Source: Shewanella halifaxensis HAW-EB4 (lineage in GTDB: Bacteria > Pseudomonadota > Gammaproteobacteria > Enterobacterales > Shewanellaceae). From it: a DNA stretch of 64,000 bases. The notes beneath the pieces were generated by a model. That model did not search any database. It was not told the DNA's origin and saw only the letters and a program-made list of their open reading frames with translations. The stretch spans positions 3,658,001 through 3,722,000 of the forward strand of contig NC_010334.1 in the NCBI RefSeq assembly GCF_000019185.1. The letters are read 5' to 3'. Position numbers and translations under genes: made by a program. How positions within the stretch are numbered: position 1 is the stretch's first letter; each line of letters starts with the position of its first letter. Below are positions 8,701 to 17,318 of the stretch, piece by piece.

Positions 8701-11652
8701 ACCCGCACTGTTGCACCAGCTAGCCCTACACCAGTATTAGGTAACCCTATGACCAATCAAACTAAAACTATTACAACTGAAGCGCCGCCGACTAAAACCG
8801 CAGCAATCGATGTGTCTGCTGGCAACTTAAGCGCATTTCAACAGAACCAGCAACTGACTCAAGCGGCTCACCAAGCATTCTTAGAAAGCCGCTCAGCAGG
8901 TATGAAGGTTGCCGATGCCCTATTAAAGCAGCAGCTTGCTCAAGTGACAGGTCAAGCACCTGCAGCTATTTCTTATGCAAATACATTGAACACTGCTCCT
9001 TCAAATCAAGTGCAAGCACCTGCGTCGATTCTTGGTTCTTTACCCAAGGATAAGGAGCTCAAGCCTGATCATGCTAACGTAGCACCATACACAGCGCCGA
9101 CACCTGAGCTTAAGCCCTGTATCTGGAACTATGCCGACTTAGTCGAGTACGCCGAAGGGGACATTGCCAAGGTATTTGGCTCAGACTACGCGATTATCGA
9201 CAGCTACTCTCGCCGCGTACGTCTTCCGACCACAGACTACCTATTGGTGTCACGCGTCACTAAGCTCGATGCCACCATCAACGAGTTTAAGCCGTGCTCA
9301 ATGACCACTGAGTATGATATTCCGGTTGATGCACCTTATCTTGTCGATGGTCAGATCCCATGGGCAGTAGCGGTCGAGTCTGGTCAGTGCGATTTAATGC
9401 TAATTAGCTACCTAGGTATCGACTTTGAGAACAAGGGCGAGCGTGTCTATCGTCTGCTCGATTGTACCCTCACCTTCTTAGGCGACCTGCCACGTGGCGG
9501 CGACACTCTAAGATATGACATCAAGATCAATAACTACGCTCGTAACGGCGAAACACTATTATTCTTCTTCTCATACGAGTGTTTCGTTGGCGACACCATG
9601 ATCCTTAAAATGGATGGTGGCTGTGCAGGCTTCTTCACCGATGAAGAGCTTGCCGATGGTAAGGGCGTTATCCGCACCGAAGATGAAATCAAGGCGCGTA
9701 ACTTAGCAGTTAAAAAGACCTTCAACCCGCTGCTAGACTGCCCGAAAACCAGCTTCAGCTATGGCGAGATCCATAAGCTACTCAGCGCCGATATCGAAGG
9801 CTGCTTTGGCCCAAGTCATAACGGCCCAGCGCAACCATCGCTTTGTTTCGCATCAGAAAAATTCTTGATGATCGAACAAGTCAGCAAGGTTGAACGCAAT
9901 GGGGGCGCCTGGGGCTTAGGTCTTATCGAAGGTCATAAGCAACTCGAGCCGGACCACTGGTACTTCCCTTGTCATTTCCAAGGCGACCAAGTGATGGCAG
10001 GCTCCTTGATGGCTGAAGGTTGTGGTCAGCTGCTACAATTCTTTATGCTGCATCTTGGTATGCATACTCAAACCAAGAATGGTCGTTTCCAACCGCTTGA
10101 GAATGCCTCTCAGAAGGTGCGTTGTCGCGGACAGGTATTGCCACAATCTGGCACACTGACTTACCGTATGGAAGTGACTGAAGTTGGTTTCAGCCCTCGC
10201 CCATACGCTAAGGCGAATATTGATATCTTACTTAACGGCAAAGCCGTAGTGGATTTCCAAAATCTAGGGGTGATGATCAAAGAGGAAGATGAGTGTACTC
10301 GTTACCCGCTTCTTACTGCTCCAGCGACAGCCGCTAACGCTCAACAGGCAACTAATGTTCAGACAAGTGCAAAGAAGGTATATAAGCCTGCATCGGTAAA
10401 TGCGCCGTTAATGGCACAAATCCCCGATCTGACCAAAGAGCCAAACAAGGGCGTTATTCCAATCTCTCACGTTGAAGCGCCAATCACCCCTGATTACCCG
10501 AACCGCGTACCAGATACCGTACCCTTTACGCCGTATCACATGTTTGAGTTTGCTACGGGTAACATCGAAAACTGTTTTGGTCCGGAGTTTTCAATCTATC
10601 GCGGCATGATCCCACCACGCACGCCTTGTGGCGACTTGCAGGTGACGACTCGCGTTATCGAGGTGAACGGTAAGCGTGGTGAGTTTAAGAAACCATCATC
10701 TTGTATCGCCGAATATGAAGTGCCCGCAGACGCATGGTACTTCGATAAGAATAGCCATCAGTCAGTAATGCCTTACTCCATTTTGATGGAGATCTCCCTG
10801 CAGCCTAACGGCTTTATCTCGGGTTACATGGGCACAACGTTAGGTTTTCCAGGCCTTGAGCTGTTCTTCCGTAACTTAGATGGTAGCGGCGAACTGCTGC
10901 GTGATGTGGACCTTCGTGGTAAGACGATTCGTAACGACTCGCGTCTGTTATCAACCGTTATGGCAGGCACCAACATCATCCAGAGCTTTAGCTTCGAGCT
11001 AAGCACCGATGGTGAGCCTTTCTATCGCGGCACAGCGGTATTTGGTTACTTCAAGGGTGAAGCCCTTAAAGATCAACTCGGTCTAGATAACGGCAAAGTC
11101 ACTCAGCCTTGGCATGTGGCTAATGGCGTTGCAGCGACCACTAAAGTGAACCTACTCGATAAGAGCTGTCGTCACTTTAGTGCACCAGCTAACCAGCCAC
11201 ACTACCGCTTAGCCGGTGGTCAGCTGAACTTTATCGACTCTGTAGAAATAGTCGATAACGGCGGCAGCGAGGGATTAGGTTACCTCTACGCCGAGCGTAC
11301 TATCGATCCAAGTGACTGGTTCTTCCAGTTCCACTTCCACCAAGATCCTGTGATGCCGGGTTCCTTAGGTGTTGAAGCGATTATCGAAACCATGCAGACT
11401 TACGCCATTAGTAAAGATTTAGGCGCTGGATTTAAAAATCCTAAGTTTGGCCAGATTTTATCGAACATCAAGTGGAAGTATCGCGGTCAGATCAACCCGC
11501 TAAACAAGCAGATGTCGATGGATGTCAGCATCATCTCGGTTAAAGACGAGAACGGTAAGAAGGTGATCACGGGTAATGCCAGCCTGAGTAAGGATGGCCT
11601 GCGCATATACGAAGTCTTCGATATTGCCATCTGTATCGAAGAATCTCTTTAA
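5773..11652 (+). CDS. pfaC: PUFA synthase PfaC (KS, chain-length factor, two dehydratases)
   Basis: A 1959-residue multidomain subunit. A ketosynthase comes first, with active-site Cys217 in DAACASSVYS, the His motif CHATGTPLGD and a second His in SNLGHLLTAAG. A KS-like chain-length-factor domain follows (roughly residues 480-960); the corresponding segment reads ISAAEQSVSR and lacks the catalytic cysteine. A Pro/Thr/Gln-rich linker leads to two FabA-like hot-dog dehydratase/isomerase domains, with motifs HWYFPCHFQGDQVMAGS near residue 1395 and DWFFQFHFHQDPVMPGS near 1850. This order is the family standard. Its start overlaps the pfaB stop. It acts with PfaA in the cytosol to condense and dehydrate the growing ACP-bound chain. 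Confidence 0.97.
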   Translation: MSSSDKKIPAGMQSKIAIVGLATLYPDAKTPQEFWQNLLDKRDSRTTLTNEKLGANSSDYQGVQGQSDRFYCDKGGYIENFSFDPSGYQLPSDSLSGLDSSFLWALDTSRKALDDAGIALSSDVLTRTGIVMGALSFPTTRSNDLFLPIYHSAVEKALQDKLGHQGFKLNPTNAHTTRAQSEMSLDNANGAIAHNASKIVADALGLGGAQLSLDAACASSVYSLKLACDYLSTGKADIMLAGAVSGADPFFINMGFSIFHAYPDHGVSVPFDANSKGLFAGEGAGVLVLKRLEDAERDGDKIYAVVSGVGLSNDGKGQFVLSPNPKGQVKAFERAYAASDIEPKDIEVIECHATGTPLGDKIELTSMETFFADKLGGSDAPLIGSAKSNLGHLLTAAGMPGIMKMIFAMKEGFLPPSINISDAIASPNKLFGKPTLPNMVQGWPDKRSNNVDGVKHRHAGVSVFGFGGCNAHLLLESYSAVQAAGSQATSKQAVGHQAVPATKPESMKITGLASHFGPLSSINQLNDAISSNSNGFISLPKQRWKGLEKHSELLAKFGLNVAPKGAYIDSFELDFLRFKLPPNEDDRLISQQLMLMKVTDEAIRDAKLNPGQKVAILVAMETDLELHQFRGRVNLHTQLQESLSAMGVTLSADEYQALEAITMDSVLDAAKLNQYTSFIGNIMASRIASLWDFNGPAFTISAAEQSVSRCIDVAQNMMASEALDAVVIAAVDLSGSFEQVILKNSVEPVSIDATATQNRNGWNVGEGAGAIVLVPSNSSAADSQDSYGQGSYGEISALAFGKATEARHVTDKLLTQVGAEPSSIKLVETSVAPGSSVHSPVNNLLPHVTSTCAEERVGHSFAAAGMASLLHGLLNLSLQEQQGGAPQCALVSNTNEDQTSQLLISQSAPQQRALTSRLSNELKSDAKHQLLKQVTLGGRDIYQHIIDTPLASLSSIQSKLAQGTASSVIKRDKPLITRTVAPASPTPVLGNPMTNQTKTITTEAPPTKTAAIDVSAGNLSAFQQNQQLTQAAHQAFLESRSAGMKVADALLKQQLAQVTGQAPAAISYANTLNTAPSNQVQAPASILGSLPKDKELKPDHANVAPYTAPTPELKPCIWNYADLVEYAEGDIAKVFGSDYAIIDSYSRRVRLPTTDYLLVSRVTKLDATINEFKPCSMTTEYDIPVDAPYLVDGQIPWAVAVESGQCDLMLISYLGIDFENKGERVYRLLDCTLTFLGDLPRGGDTLRYDIKINNYARNGETLLFFFSYECFVGDTMILKMDGGCAGFFTDEELADGKGVIRTEDEIKARNLAVKKTFNPLLDCPKTSFSYGEIHKLLSADIEGCFGPSHNGPAQPSLCFASEKFLMIEQVSKVERNGGAWGLGLIEGHKQLEPDHWYFPCHFQGDQVMAGSLMAEGCGQLLQFFMLHLGMHTQTKNGRFQPLENASQKVRCRGQVLPQSGTLTYRMEVTEVGFSPRPYAKANIDILLNGKAVVDFQNLGVMIKEEDECTRYPLLTAPATAANAQQATNVQTSAKKVYKPASVNAPLMAQIPDLTKEPNKGVIPISHVEAPITPDYPNRVPDTVPFTPYHMFEFATGNIENCFGPEFSIYRGMIPPRTPCGDLQVTTRVIEVNGKRGEFKKPSSCIAEYEVPADAWYFDKNSHQSVMPYSILMEISLQPNGFISGYMGTTLGFPGLELFFRNLDGSGELLRDVDLRGKTIRNDSRLLSTVMAGTNIIQSFSFELSTDGEPFYRGTAVFGYFKGEALKDQLGLDNGKVTQPWHVANGVAATTKVNLLDKSCRHFSAPANQPHYRLAGGQLNFIDSVEIVDNGGSEGLGYLYAERTIDPSDWFFQFHFHQDPVMPGSLGVEAIIETMQTYAISKDLGAGFKNPKFGQILSNIKWKYRGQINPLNKQMSMDVSIISVKDENGKKVITGNASLSKDGLRIYEVFDIAICIEESL

Positions 11653-11901
11653 CTCGGAGTGAGTGACTGGCTATTTTACTCAATTTCTGTGTCAAAAGTG
11701 CTCACCTATATTCATAGGCTGCGCGCTTTTTCCTAGAAATTGAGCAAAAGTATCTGCGTCCTAACTCGATTTATAAAATCGAATGATTTAATAGGAGCTA
11801 GCTGCGCGCTAAACCATTAAAGCATGAATGATTTTAAAGAAAAGAACAGTTAAAAGAATAGATAAGAGCTGATAGCTCAAATAATTAAGGGTCTACAAAT
11901 A
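11653..11901. other. pfaC-pfaD intergenic region with nested inverted repeats
   Basis: This 249-bp spacer contrasts with the overlapping genes upstream. A perfect 10-bp inverted repeat (CTCAATTTCT at 11679-11688, AGAAATTGAG at 11735-11744) encloses a smaller hairpin, CCTAT/ATAGG, at 11705-11718. The GCGCGC hexamer occurs twice, near 11721 and 11804. It could be an attenuator, a processing site or a separate pfaD promoter region; the sequence alone does not decide. Confidence 0.5.
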
Positions 11902-13530
11902 ATGAATCCTACTACAACCAGCGAAATGCTTTCACCGTGGCCATGGGCTGTGACTGAGTCAAACATTAGCTTTGATGTGCAAGTGATGGAGCAGCAGTTA
12001 AAAGATTTTAGCCGTGGCTGTTACGTGGTCAACCACAGCGAACAAGGCTTTGGTATCGCCCAGTCGGCGGAGATCGTCACAGAGCAAGCGGCTAATCAGT
12101 CAGGCTTGCCAGTGAGTGCCTTTGCACCTGCTCTTGGCACCGAAAGCCTAGGCGACAGTAATTTCCGCCGCGTTCACGGCGTAAAGTATGCCTACTACGC
12201 AGGCGCTATGGCTAACGGGATCTCATCTGAAGAGCTGGTTATCGCACTGGGTAAAGCCGGTATTTTATGTTCGTTCGGCGCAGCGGGTCTTATTCCGAGT
12301 CGTGTCGAAGAGGCTATTCACCGCATTCAAGCGGCGCTGCCAAACGGCCCATACATGTTTAACCTGATCCATAGCCCAAGTGAGCCAGCTCTGGAGCGTG
12401 GTAGCGTTGAGCTATTTTTAAAGCATAAGGTGCGCACCGTCGAAGCGTCGGCTTTCTTAGGCTTAACGCCACAAATCGTTTATTACCGCGCAGCGGGTTT
12501 AAGCCGCGATGCGAACGGTAAGGTGGTTGTCGGTAACAAGGTTATCGCCAAGGTCAGCCGCACCGAGGTTGCCGAGAAGTTTATGATGCCTGCGCCAGCC
12601 AAGATGCTGCAAAAGCTGGTCGATGATGGCGCTATCACCCCTGAGCAGATGGAGCTTGCGCTACTTGTCCCCATGGCGGATGACATTACCGCAGAAGCCG
12701 ACTCTGGAGGTCATACCGATAACCGTCCATTGGTGACACTTCTGCCGACTATTTTGGCACTAAAGGAAGAGATCCAAGCCAAGTATCAATACGAAACGCC
12801 TATCCGCGTGGGTTGTGGCGGCGGTGTCGGTACGCCCGATGCCGCACTTGCTACTTTTAACATGGGCGCGGCCTATATCGTAACGGGCTCGGTTAACCAA
12901 GCTTGTGTCGAAGCGGGCGCCAGTGACCATACGCGTAAGCTACTCGCCACAACCGAGATGGCCGATGTGACCATGGCTCCAGCGGCAGACATGTTCGAGA
13001 TGGGCGTTAAACTACAGGTGGTTAAGCGCGGTACGCTTTTCCCAATGCGTGCTAACAAGCTATATGAGCTCTACACTCGTTATGACTCAATCGAAGCGAT
13101 TCCAGCGGATGAGCGAGAAAAACTAGAGAAGCAAGTTTTTCGCTCAAGCCTTAATGAAATCTGGGCGGGTACGGTTGCGCACTTTAATGAACGCGATCCA
13201 AAGCAGATTGAGCGCGCCGAAGGTAACCCTAAGCGTAAGATGGCACTGATTTTCCGCTGGTATCTAGGCCTTTCTAGCCGCTGGTCTAATTCTGGCGAAG
13301 TCGGTCGTGAGATGGATTACCAAATCTGGGCGGGTCCTGCACTGGGCGCCTTCAACCAGTGGGCCAAAGGCAGCTACCTAGATAATTACCAAGATCGTAA
13401 TGCGGTCGATGTGGCTAAGCATCTGATGTATGGTGCAGCATACCTAAACCGGATTAACTCACTCACAGCCCAAGGCGTTAAATTGCCAACGCAGCTACTG
13501 CGCTGGAAGCCGAGCCAAAGAATGGCTTAA
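11902..13530 (+). CDS. pfaD: PUFA synthase enoyl reductase PfaD
   Basis: FMN-dependent enoyl reductase of the PUFA synthase, 542 residues, related to 2-nitropropane dioxygenase/FabK. A TIM-barrel flavin site is visible as GCGGGVGTPDAALATFNMG followed by TGSVNQACVEAG, and SGGHTDNRP precedes it. The N-terminal segment LSPWPWAV and the C-terminal MDYQIWAGPALGAFN are family hallmarks. It lies in the same direction as pfaABC and probably belongs to the same cluster. Its last 60 or so codons recur as two degenerate copies downstream. A Rho-independent terminator follows the stop. Confidence 0.96.
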   Translation: MNPTTTSEMLSPWPWAVTESNISFDVQVMEQQLKDFSRGCYVVNHSEQGFGIAQSAEIVTEQAANQSGLPVSAFAPALGTESLGDSNFRRVHGVKYAYYAGAMANGISSEELVIALGKAGILCSFGAAGLIPSRVEEAIHRIQAALPNGPYMFNLIHSPSEPALERGSVELFLKHKVRTVEASAFLGLTPQIVYYRAAGLSRDANGKVVVGNKVIAKVSRTEVAEKFMMPAPAKMLQKLVDDGAITPEQMELALLVPMADDITAEADSGGHTDNRPLVTLLPTILALKEEIQAKYQYETPIRVGCGGGVGTPDAALATFNMGAAYIVTGSVNQACVEAGASDHTRKLLATTEMADVTMAPAADMFEMGVKLQVVKRGTLFPMRANKLYELYTRYDSIEAIPADEREKLEKQVFRSSLNEIWAGTVAHFNERDPKQIERAEGNPKRKMALIFRWYLGLSSRWSNSGEVGREMDYQIWAGPALGAFNQWAKGSYLDNYQDRNAVDVAKHLMYGAAYLNRINSLTAQGVKLPTQLLRWKPSQRMA

Positions 13531-13568
13531 TACTATTCTCTTGCAAAATGGCCTTATTAAGCCATCAA

Positions 13569-13597
13569 AGCCACTAATCTTCATTAGTGGCTTTTCT
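13569..13597 (+). terminator. pfaD terminator
   Basis: A perfect 10-bp stem AGCCACTAAT/ATTAGTGGCT (13569-13578 and 13583-13592) with a CTTC loop is followed by TTTTCT. A closely related hairpin follows the third pfaD-3'-end copy at 15212, so the duplicated unit probably included the terminator. Confidence 0.85.
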
Positions 13598-13632
13598 ATT
13601 TTGACACTGAAGATCCACTTCAGGCTCAGCAT

Positions 13633-13844
13633 TCGGCGCCTTCAACCAGTAGGCTAAAGGCAGCTACTTAGATAACTCATTCAAAAAGCAAGCAATAGCG
13701 TAATGCGGTCGATGTGGCTAAGCATCTGATGTATGGTGCAGCATACCTAAACCGGATTAACTCAACCTTTCACAACATAAGGCTCAAGGCGTAAAGCTGC
13801 TAGCAAGCCTACTGCGCTGGAAGCCAACTCAAAGAATGGCTTAA
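13633..13844 (+). pseudogene. Degenerate copy of the pfaD 3' end (copy 2)
   Basis: Corresponds to the end of intact pfaD from about 13345 to its stop. It begins at CGGCGCCTTCAACCAGT and runs through CTGATGTATGGTGCAGCATACC to a TGGCTTAA end. It contains an in-frame TAG at the Trp of NQW, an insertion around CATTCAAAAAGCAAGC, and a second block (CAACCTTTCACAACATAAGG) that intact pfaD lacks but copy 3 shares. It has no start and cannot make a protein. Copies 2 and 3 are closer to each other than to intact pfaD. Confidence 0.88.
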
Positions 13845-13899
13845 GGCCAGCCTTGAGCGGCTCGTAGAATGTAGAGAGTCAGCCTTGAGCGGCTTTGAT
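13720..13899 (+). repeat. Direct repeat left of the carbohydrate-binding gene
   Basis: This roughly 180-bp block matches 15014-15193 with scattered substitutions. It comprises the pfaD-derived segment, the stop, and two CAGCCTTGAGCGG motifs 32 bp apart (13848 and 13880). Together the two blocks flank the AT-rich gene at 14032-14835. Confidence 0.85.
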
Positions 13900-13916
13900 A
13901 AAAAAACAAGCTAAAG

Positions 13917-13968
13917 AAAAAGCCACCGAACAGCTCTTATTTAACTAAGAGATTCTGGTGGCTTTTTG
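13917..13968. terminator. Bidirectional terminator between pfaD copy 2 and the minus-strand gene
   Basis: The outer stem is AAAAGCCACC/GGTGGCTTTT, and an inner CTCTTA/TAAGAG stem lies at 13934-13951. T-runs occur on both sides, so it can end transcription from pfaD on the plus strand and from the 14032-14835 gene on the minus strand. Its loop differs from the pfaD and copy-3 terminators although the outer stem is similar. Confidence 0.75.
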
Positions 13969-14031
13969 TTTTTCTACCATTCGCTGATCACAAATGAAGA
14001 TATGGCTGTCCTATCTTTTGCTATCTTTTGT

Positions 14032-14835
14032 TTACTCACCTCCAATGTTTGCAATATATTTGCAGGGTTCACTCGGTTTTTGGGGCTCATAATCATCGCC
14101 AAGTACCTCATATAACAACTTTTGAGCCATTAAAAACTCTTGAAAACGCTCCTGTGTATTTACATATTTATGCTGATATCCATTAAATCCCTCCCAAATT
14201 CTAATGTTCTGGCGGTTGCAAACACGTAAAGAAACAAGCTGGTCAGTAAGAAGTGCCACCTCTTGAATAGATATTTCACTGATATCAATCTGCGCAATAT
14301 CAAATAGTTTTCGATACAGTTGTGCAGCCTGCAGGCCTAGATGGCGTAACATAGGATCTGTGTGCTCCATTACCACAAAAATTTCATAATCATCCCTAAT
14401 ACCGTTGAAATTTGAGTCAACTCCATCAACGGTTAAATGAACATTCTCGTAATCAATATCTGGTAGTGCATATCCAATTGCTGGATGGGAAAACTCTTCC
14501 CATTGATAACGACCTCTATTCGTATCAGGCTTACCAAAGCCAATCTTTTTGACGAAATAGAATTTATCTTGGTGACTGACAGCATTGCCTAGAAGATAAA
14601 ACTGACCGTAATGCCATTCCTCTATGTTGGTCAAAGCAACTTGACTCCACCTCCATGAATTTTTAGCGGGTTCGCGGTTAACACTAGGGAGTTTGGATAC
14701 CCACATGTAGTTTTGATGCGAAACTATATCGCCTCTTTTATAGTATTGAGCACTATCAAACTTGGGGTATTCGGTATAATCGAGAGCAAGAACAATGCAG
14801 GGAAAAGTTAGTAATAAAGCTATTATCTTAATCAT
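14032..14835 (-). CDS. Secreted carbohydrate-binding-like protein flanked by pfaD-derived repeats
   Basis: A 267-residue protein with a signal peptide (MIKIIALLLTFPCIVLA). Two consecutive modules resemble CBM5/12 or CBM73-type chitin-binding folds: YKRGDIVSHQNYMWVSK (about residues 32-48) with a following W-R-W, then YLLGNAVSHQDKFYFVKK (from about 81) with a following Y-Q-W. A Ca-binding-like loop, DSNFNGIRDDYE, comes next (about 156-167), then a C-terminal domain I do not recognise. The ATG has an AAGGA site 8 bp upstream. The gene is visibly more AT-rich than its neighbours, sits opposite to pfa and lies between two 180-bp direct repeats, which suggests acquisition. Chitin or polysaccharide binding is inferred from the pattern only; no catalytic domain is evident. 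Confidence 0.7.
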   Translation of the reverse strand: MIKIIALLLTFPCIVLALDYTEYPKFDSAQYYKRGDIVSHQNYMWVSKLPSVNREPAKNSWRWSQVALTNIEEWHYGQFYLLGNAVSHQDKFYFVKKIGFGKPDTNRGRYQWEEFSHPAIGYALPDIDYENVHLTVDGVDSNFNGIRDDYEIFVVMEHTDPMLRHLGLQAAQLYRKLFDIAQIDISEISIQEVALLTDQLVSLRVCNRQNIRIWEGFNGYQHKYVNTQERFQEFLMAQKLLYEVLGDDYEPQKPSEPCKYIANIGGE

Positions 14836-15013
14836 TAAAAATTCCTTTTATTTAATGATATAAATCAATAATTATTGAGTATTTGGATACCGACCTAAAG
14901 CCCAAACCATTACTCGTCCATGAATAACATTAAAAGCATAGATACTGAAAACTAAGGTAGCCATATTTATTAGTATAAGTTCACCAGCCAACTCAGAACC
15001 GGGGAAAGCCCAG

Positions 15014-15138
15014 AAGCACCTGATGTACGGCGCTGCATACCTAAGCCGTATTAACTCAACCTTTCACAACATAAGGCTCAGGGTGTTAAACTGCCAGCAC
15101 AGCTACTGCGCTGGAAGCCAACTCAAAGAATGGCTTAA
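15014..15138 (+). pseudogene. Degenerate copy of the pfaD 3' end (copy 3)
   Basis: Matches the last 40 or so codons of pfaD from AAGCACCTGATGTACGGC to TGGCTTAA, including the same extra block (CAACCTTTCACAACATAAGG) as copy 2. No start or upstream pfaD sequence is present. A short open frame over it is a by-product of the copied sequence and is not called as a gene. Confidence 0.87.
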
Positions 15139-15193
15139 GGTCAGCCTTGAGCGGCTCGTAGAAAGTAGAGAGTCAGCCTTGAGCGGCTTTTAT
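15014..15193 (+). repeat. Direct repeat right of the carbohydrate-binding gene
   Basis: Partner of 13720-13899. The two CAGCCTTGAGCGG motifs again lie 32 bp apart (15142 and 15174), separated by CTCGTAGAAAGTAGAGAGT. Confidence 0.85.
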
Positions 15194-15211
15194 AAAAAGA
15201 CAAACCAACCT

Positions 15212-15243
15212 AAAAGCCACTCATCTTCATTAGTGGCTTTTTT
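15212..15243 (+). terminator. Terminator after pfaD copy 3
   Basis: Stem AAAAGCCACT/AGTGGCTTTT around CATCTTCATT, followed by further T residues. It is near-identical to the intact pfaD terminator at 13569. Confidence 0.78.
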
Positions 15244-15382
15244 ATTGATGACTATTTTACAAAACCCGTTGTCAGATCACGGAAGCTAATCACACAAGGA
15301 ACGCATACTATTGAGGTTCAAAGCAAATAATTCTCCGTAAAGTAAGCAGACCTGCTGTAAAAATCTGGATACTCATCGATTA

Positions 15383-17116
15383 TTGAGCTTTACTAGATTA
15401 ATACTCTGTTTTAAAAGGTTTCTAGCTATCATTCAATTAAAATCTCAAACCTTTAATCAGCTGCAGCTTAAGATTTCAGTCGCCATTTTTATCCTATTCG
15501 CTAGCGCCGCGTTTGCCTACCGGATCTGGGTGCAAGTTCCCGCTATTGAACGCTCATTATTAAAAGTCTCTGAGCAGGAGCTAGTCGCGTTAAACTTTGC
15601 CTTTGAGCAGATGAGTAAGCCTCTACATACCATCAATTACGATTATGCGGTTTGGGATCAAACCTACAACTACATGAAATCAAATAGCCCAGTGGCTAAA
15701 GAATACTATGAGCAACACGAATACCCCGATGACACCTTTAAAAGTCTAAAAGTCGATGGCATCTTTATCTTCGATAACGATCAAAATGCCGTATTTAGTA
15801 AAGGGGTACGCCACAGTAGCAATGCCCAAAAACTACAGTTTGAATTGATGGACCTTTTGAAGCACCCTGAAAGTAGACTGCTATCACCGCTGAAAAAAAC
15901 AGCCTATCCTCCTCAAGCTCAGCCTTTTAATAACCCCAGTAGCGTGCCAACAAAGACAGGAGTTATCGCCACTAAATATGGCCCAGCCCTTTACAGCTCC
16001 AGTAGTATTTTGCAGTCTGATCGCACAGGACCGATAATGGGTTACATTGTCTTTATTCGACTGATTGACGATGAGTTTATGGCTGAGCTTTCAAGGTTTA
16101 CTTCCGCGGGAGTTGAACTTAGTGAAGTCAAAATCTCTGACGATGTCGCTAACATCCCCTATCTGGGTTCTGGCTTTGATCTAACTAAACTAGCGCCAAC
16201 CTCTCAGCGTCTGGTTCGCAATATTGACGGTCGGCCACTGATAAAGTTTACTCTCTACCACACTAATTCAGCACCACCTTCCATACTCGGTAGCGATATC
16301 TACATACTACTGGCTGAAATGTCGATTCTACTATTATTAGCCTACTTTCTATACTCGTACTTCTTAGTACAACCTGTAAGAAAGCTCGCTATCGATATCG
16401 AAGAGATGGGGAGGAGTCGAGAGATCAAGAAGCTAAGATGCCGCTACCCCATTACAGAGTTGGTGAATGTTGCCACCCACTTCAACGCGCTTATGGGCAC
16501 AATTCAAGAGCAGACAAAACAGCTCAACGAGCAGGTTTATATCGATAAACTGACCAATATCCCCAATCGTCGTGGCTTTGAGCAAAGGCTTGAGACCTAC
16601 TGCCAACTCCTAGCGAGGCAGCAGATAGGTTTTACCCTGATTATTGCCGATGTGGATCACTTCAAAGAGTATAACGACACCCTAGGCCACTTAGCCGGTG
16701 ATGAGGCGCTGATTAAAGTCGCACAAACTCTGAGTCAACAGTTTTTCCGTGCAGACGACATATGCGCTCGTTTCGGTGGCGAGGAGTTCATTATGCTCTA
16801 CCGTGATATTCCGGACGAGCCACTGCAGCGCAAACTCGATGCCATGATCCAAGCCTTTGAAGACTTGGCGCTACCTCACCCTAGTGCAACGACGGCTAAA
16901 TATGTGACTATCAGCTTTGGGGTGTGCAAGGTGCTAGCAGTAGAAGACTTTGAGTTTAAAAATAACGCAGATATTATCGGCCGTCAGGCCGTGTTACTTG
17001 CCGATAAAGCCTTATACCAAGCAAAAGCCAACGGCCGCAATCAATACCAAAAAGTCACAATATCAATCGATGAAATTGAAACATTAGAAAGCAATCATCC
17101 GAGCGATTTAGCGTAA
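15383..17116 (+). CDS. CHASE4-GGDEF diguanylate cyclase
   Basis: Membrane diguanylate cyclase making cyclic di-GMP, 577 residues. The first TM helix is near residues 30-48. A periplasmic CHASE4-type sensor segment, including the typical YDYAVWDQTYNYM, covers about 55-290. A second TM helix (about 305-330), a HAMP-like linker and a GGDEF domain from about 390 follow. The active site is GGEEF near residue 465. An inhibitory I-site RADD lies five residues before it, so product feedback is expected. I keep the TTG start at 15383 because the next ATG would remove the first TM helix; the ribosome site is weak, so the start is uncertain. No EAL domain is present. Confidence 0.9.
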   Translation: MSFTRLILCFKRFLAIIQLKSQTFNQLQLKISVAIFILFASAAFAYRIWVQVPAIERSLLKVSEQELVALNFAFEQMSKPLHTINYDYAVWDQTYNYMKSNSPVAKEYYEQHEYPDDTFKSLKVDGIFIFDNDQNAVFSKGVRHSSNAQKLQFELMDLLKHPESRLLSPLKKTAYPPQAQPFNNPSSVPTKTGVIATKYGPALYSSSSILQSDRTGPIMGYIVFIRLIDDEFMAELSRFTSAGVELSEVKISDDVANIPYLGSGFDLTKLAPTSQRLVRNIDGRPLIKFTLYHTNSAPPSILGSDIYILLAEMSILLLLAYFLYSYFLVQPVRKLAIDIEEMGRSREIKKLRCRYPITELVNVATHFNALMGTIQEQTKQLNEQVYIDKLTNIPNRRGFEQRLETYCQLLARQQIGFTLIIADVDHFKEYNDTLGHLAGDEALIKVAQTLSQQFFRADDICARFGGEEFIMLYRDIPDEPLQRKLDAMIQAFEDLALPHPSATTAKYVTISFGVCKVLAVEDFEFKNNADIIGRQAVLLADKALYQAKANGRNQYQKVTISIDEIETLESNHPSDLA

Positions 17117-17318
17117 AAGCTATTAAGCTTTGTCAGCGATAATAAAGTTGATACCTTTTTTGTCAGTCCCTTCTTTTGGGATAAAAAACTTTAATCGCTT
17201 TCACATTTAGCTTTAAACAAAGGTGTATTTTTTAGGAATAGATCAAATAAAGCGTAAAATTTAAGATGTAAACTTGTCCCAAATTTAGATTCCCAACACA
17301 GAATAATAGCGAGTAGTG

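Noticed and set aside
15023..15289. Plus-strand open frame of 88 codons downstream of the carbohydrate-binding gene
   Set aside because: It is built from the pfaD 3'-end copy plus the terminator region and has no independent start signal.
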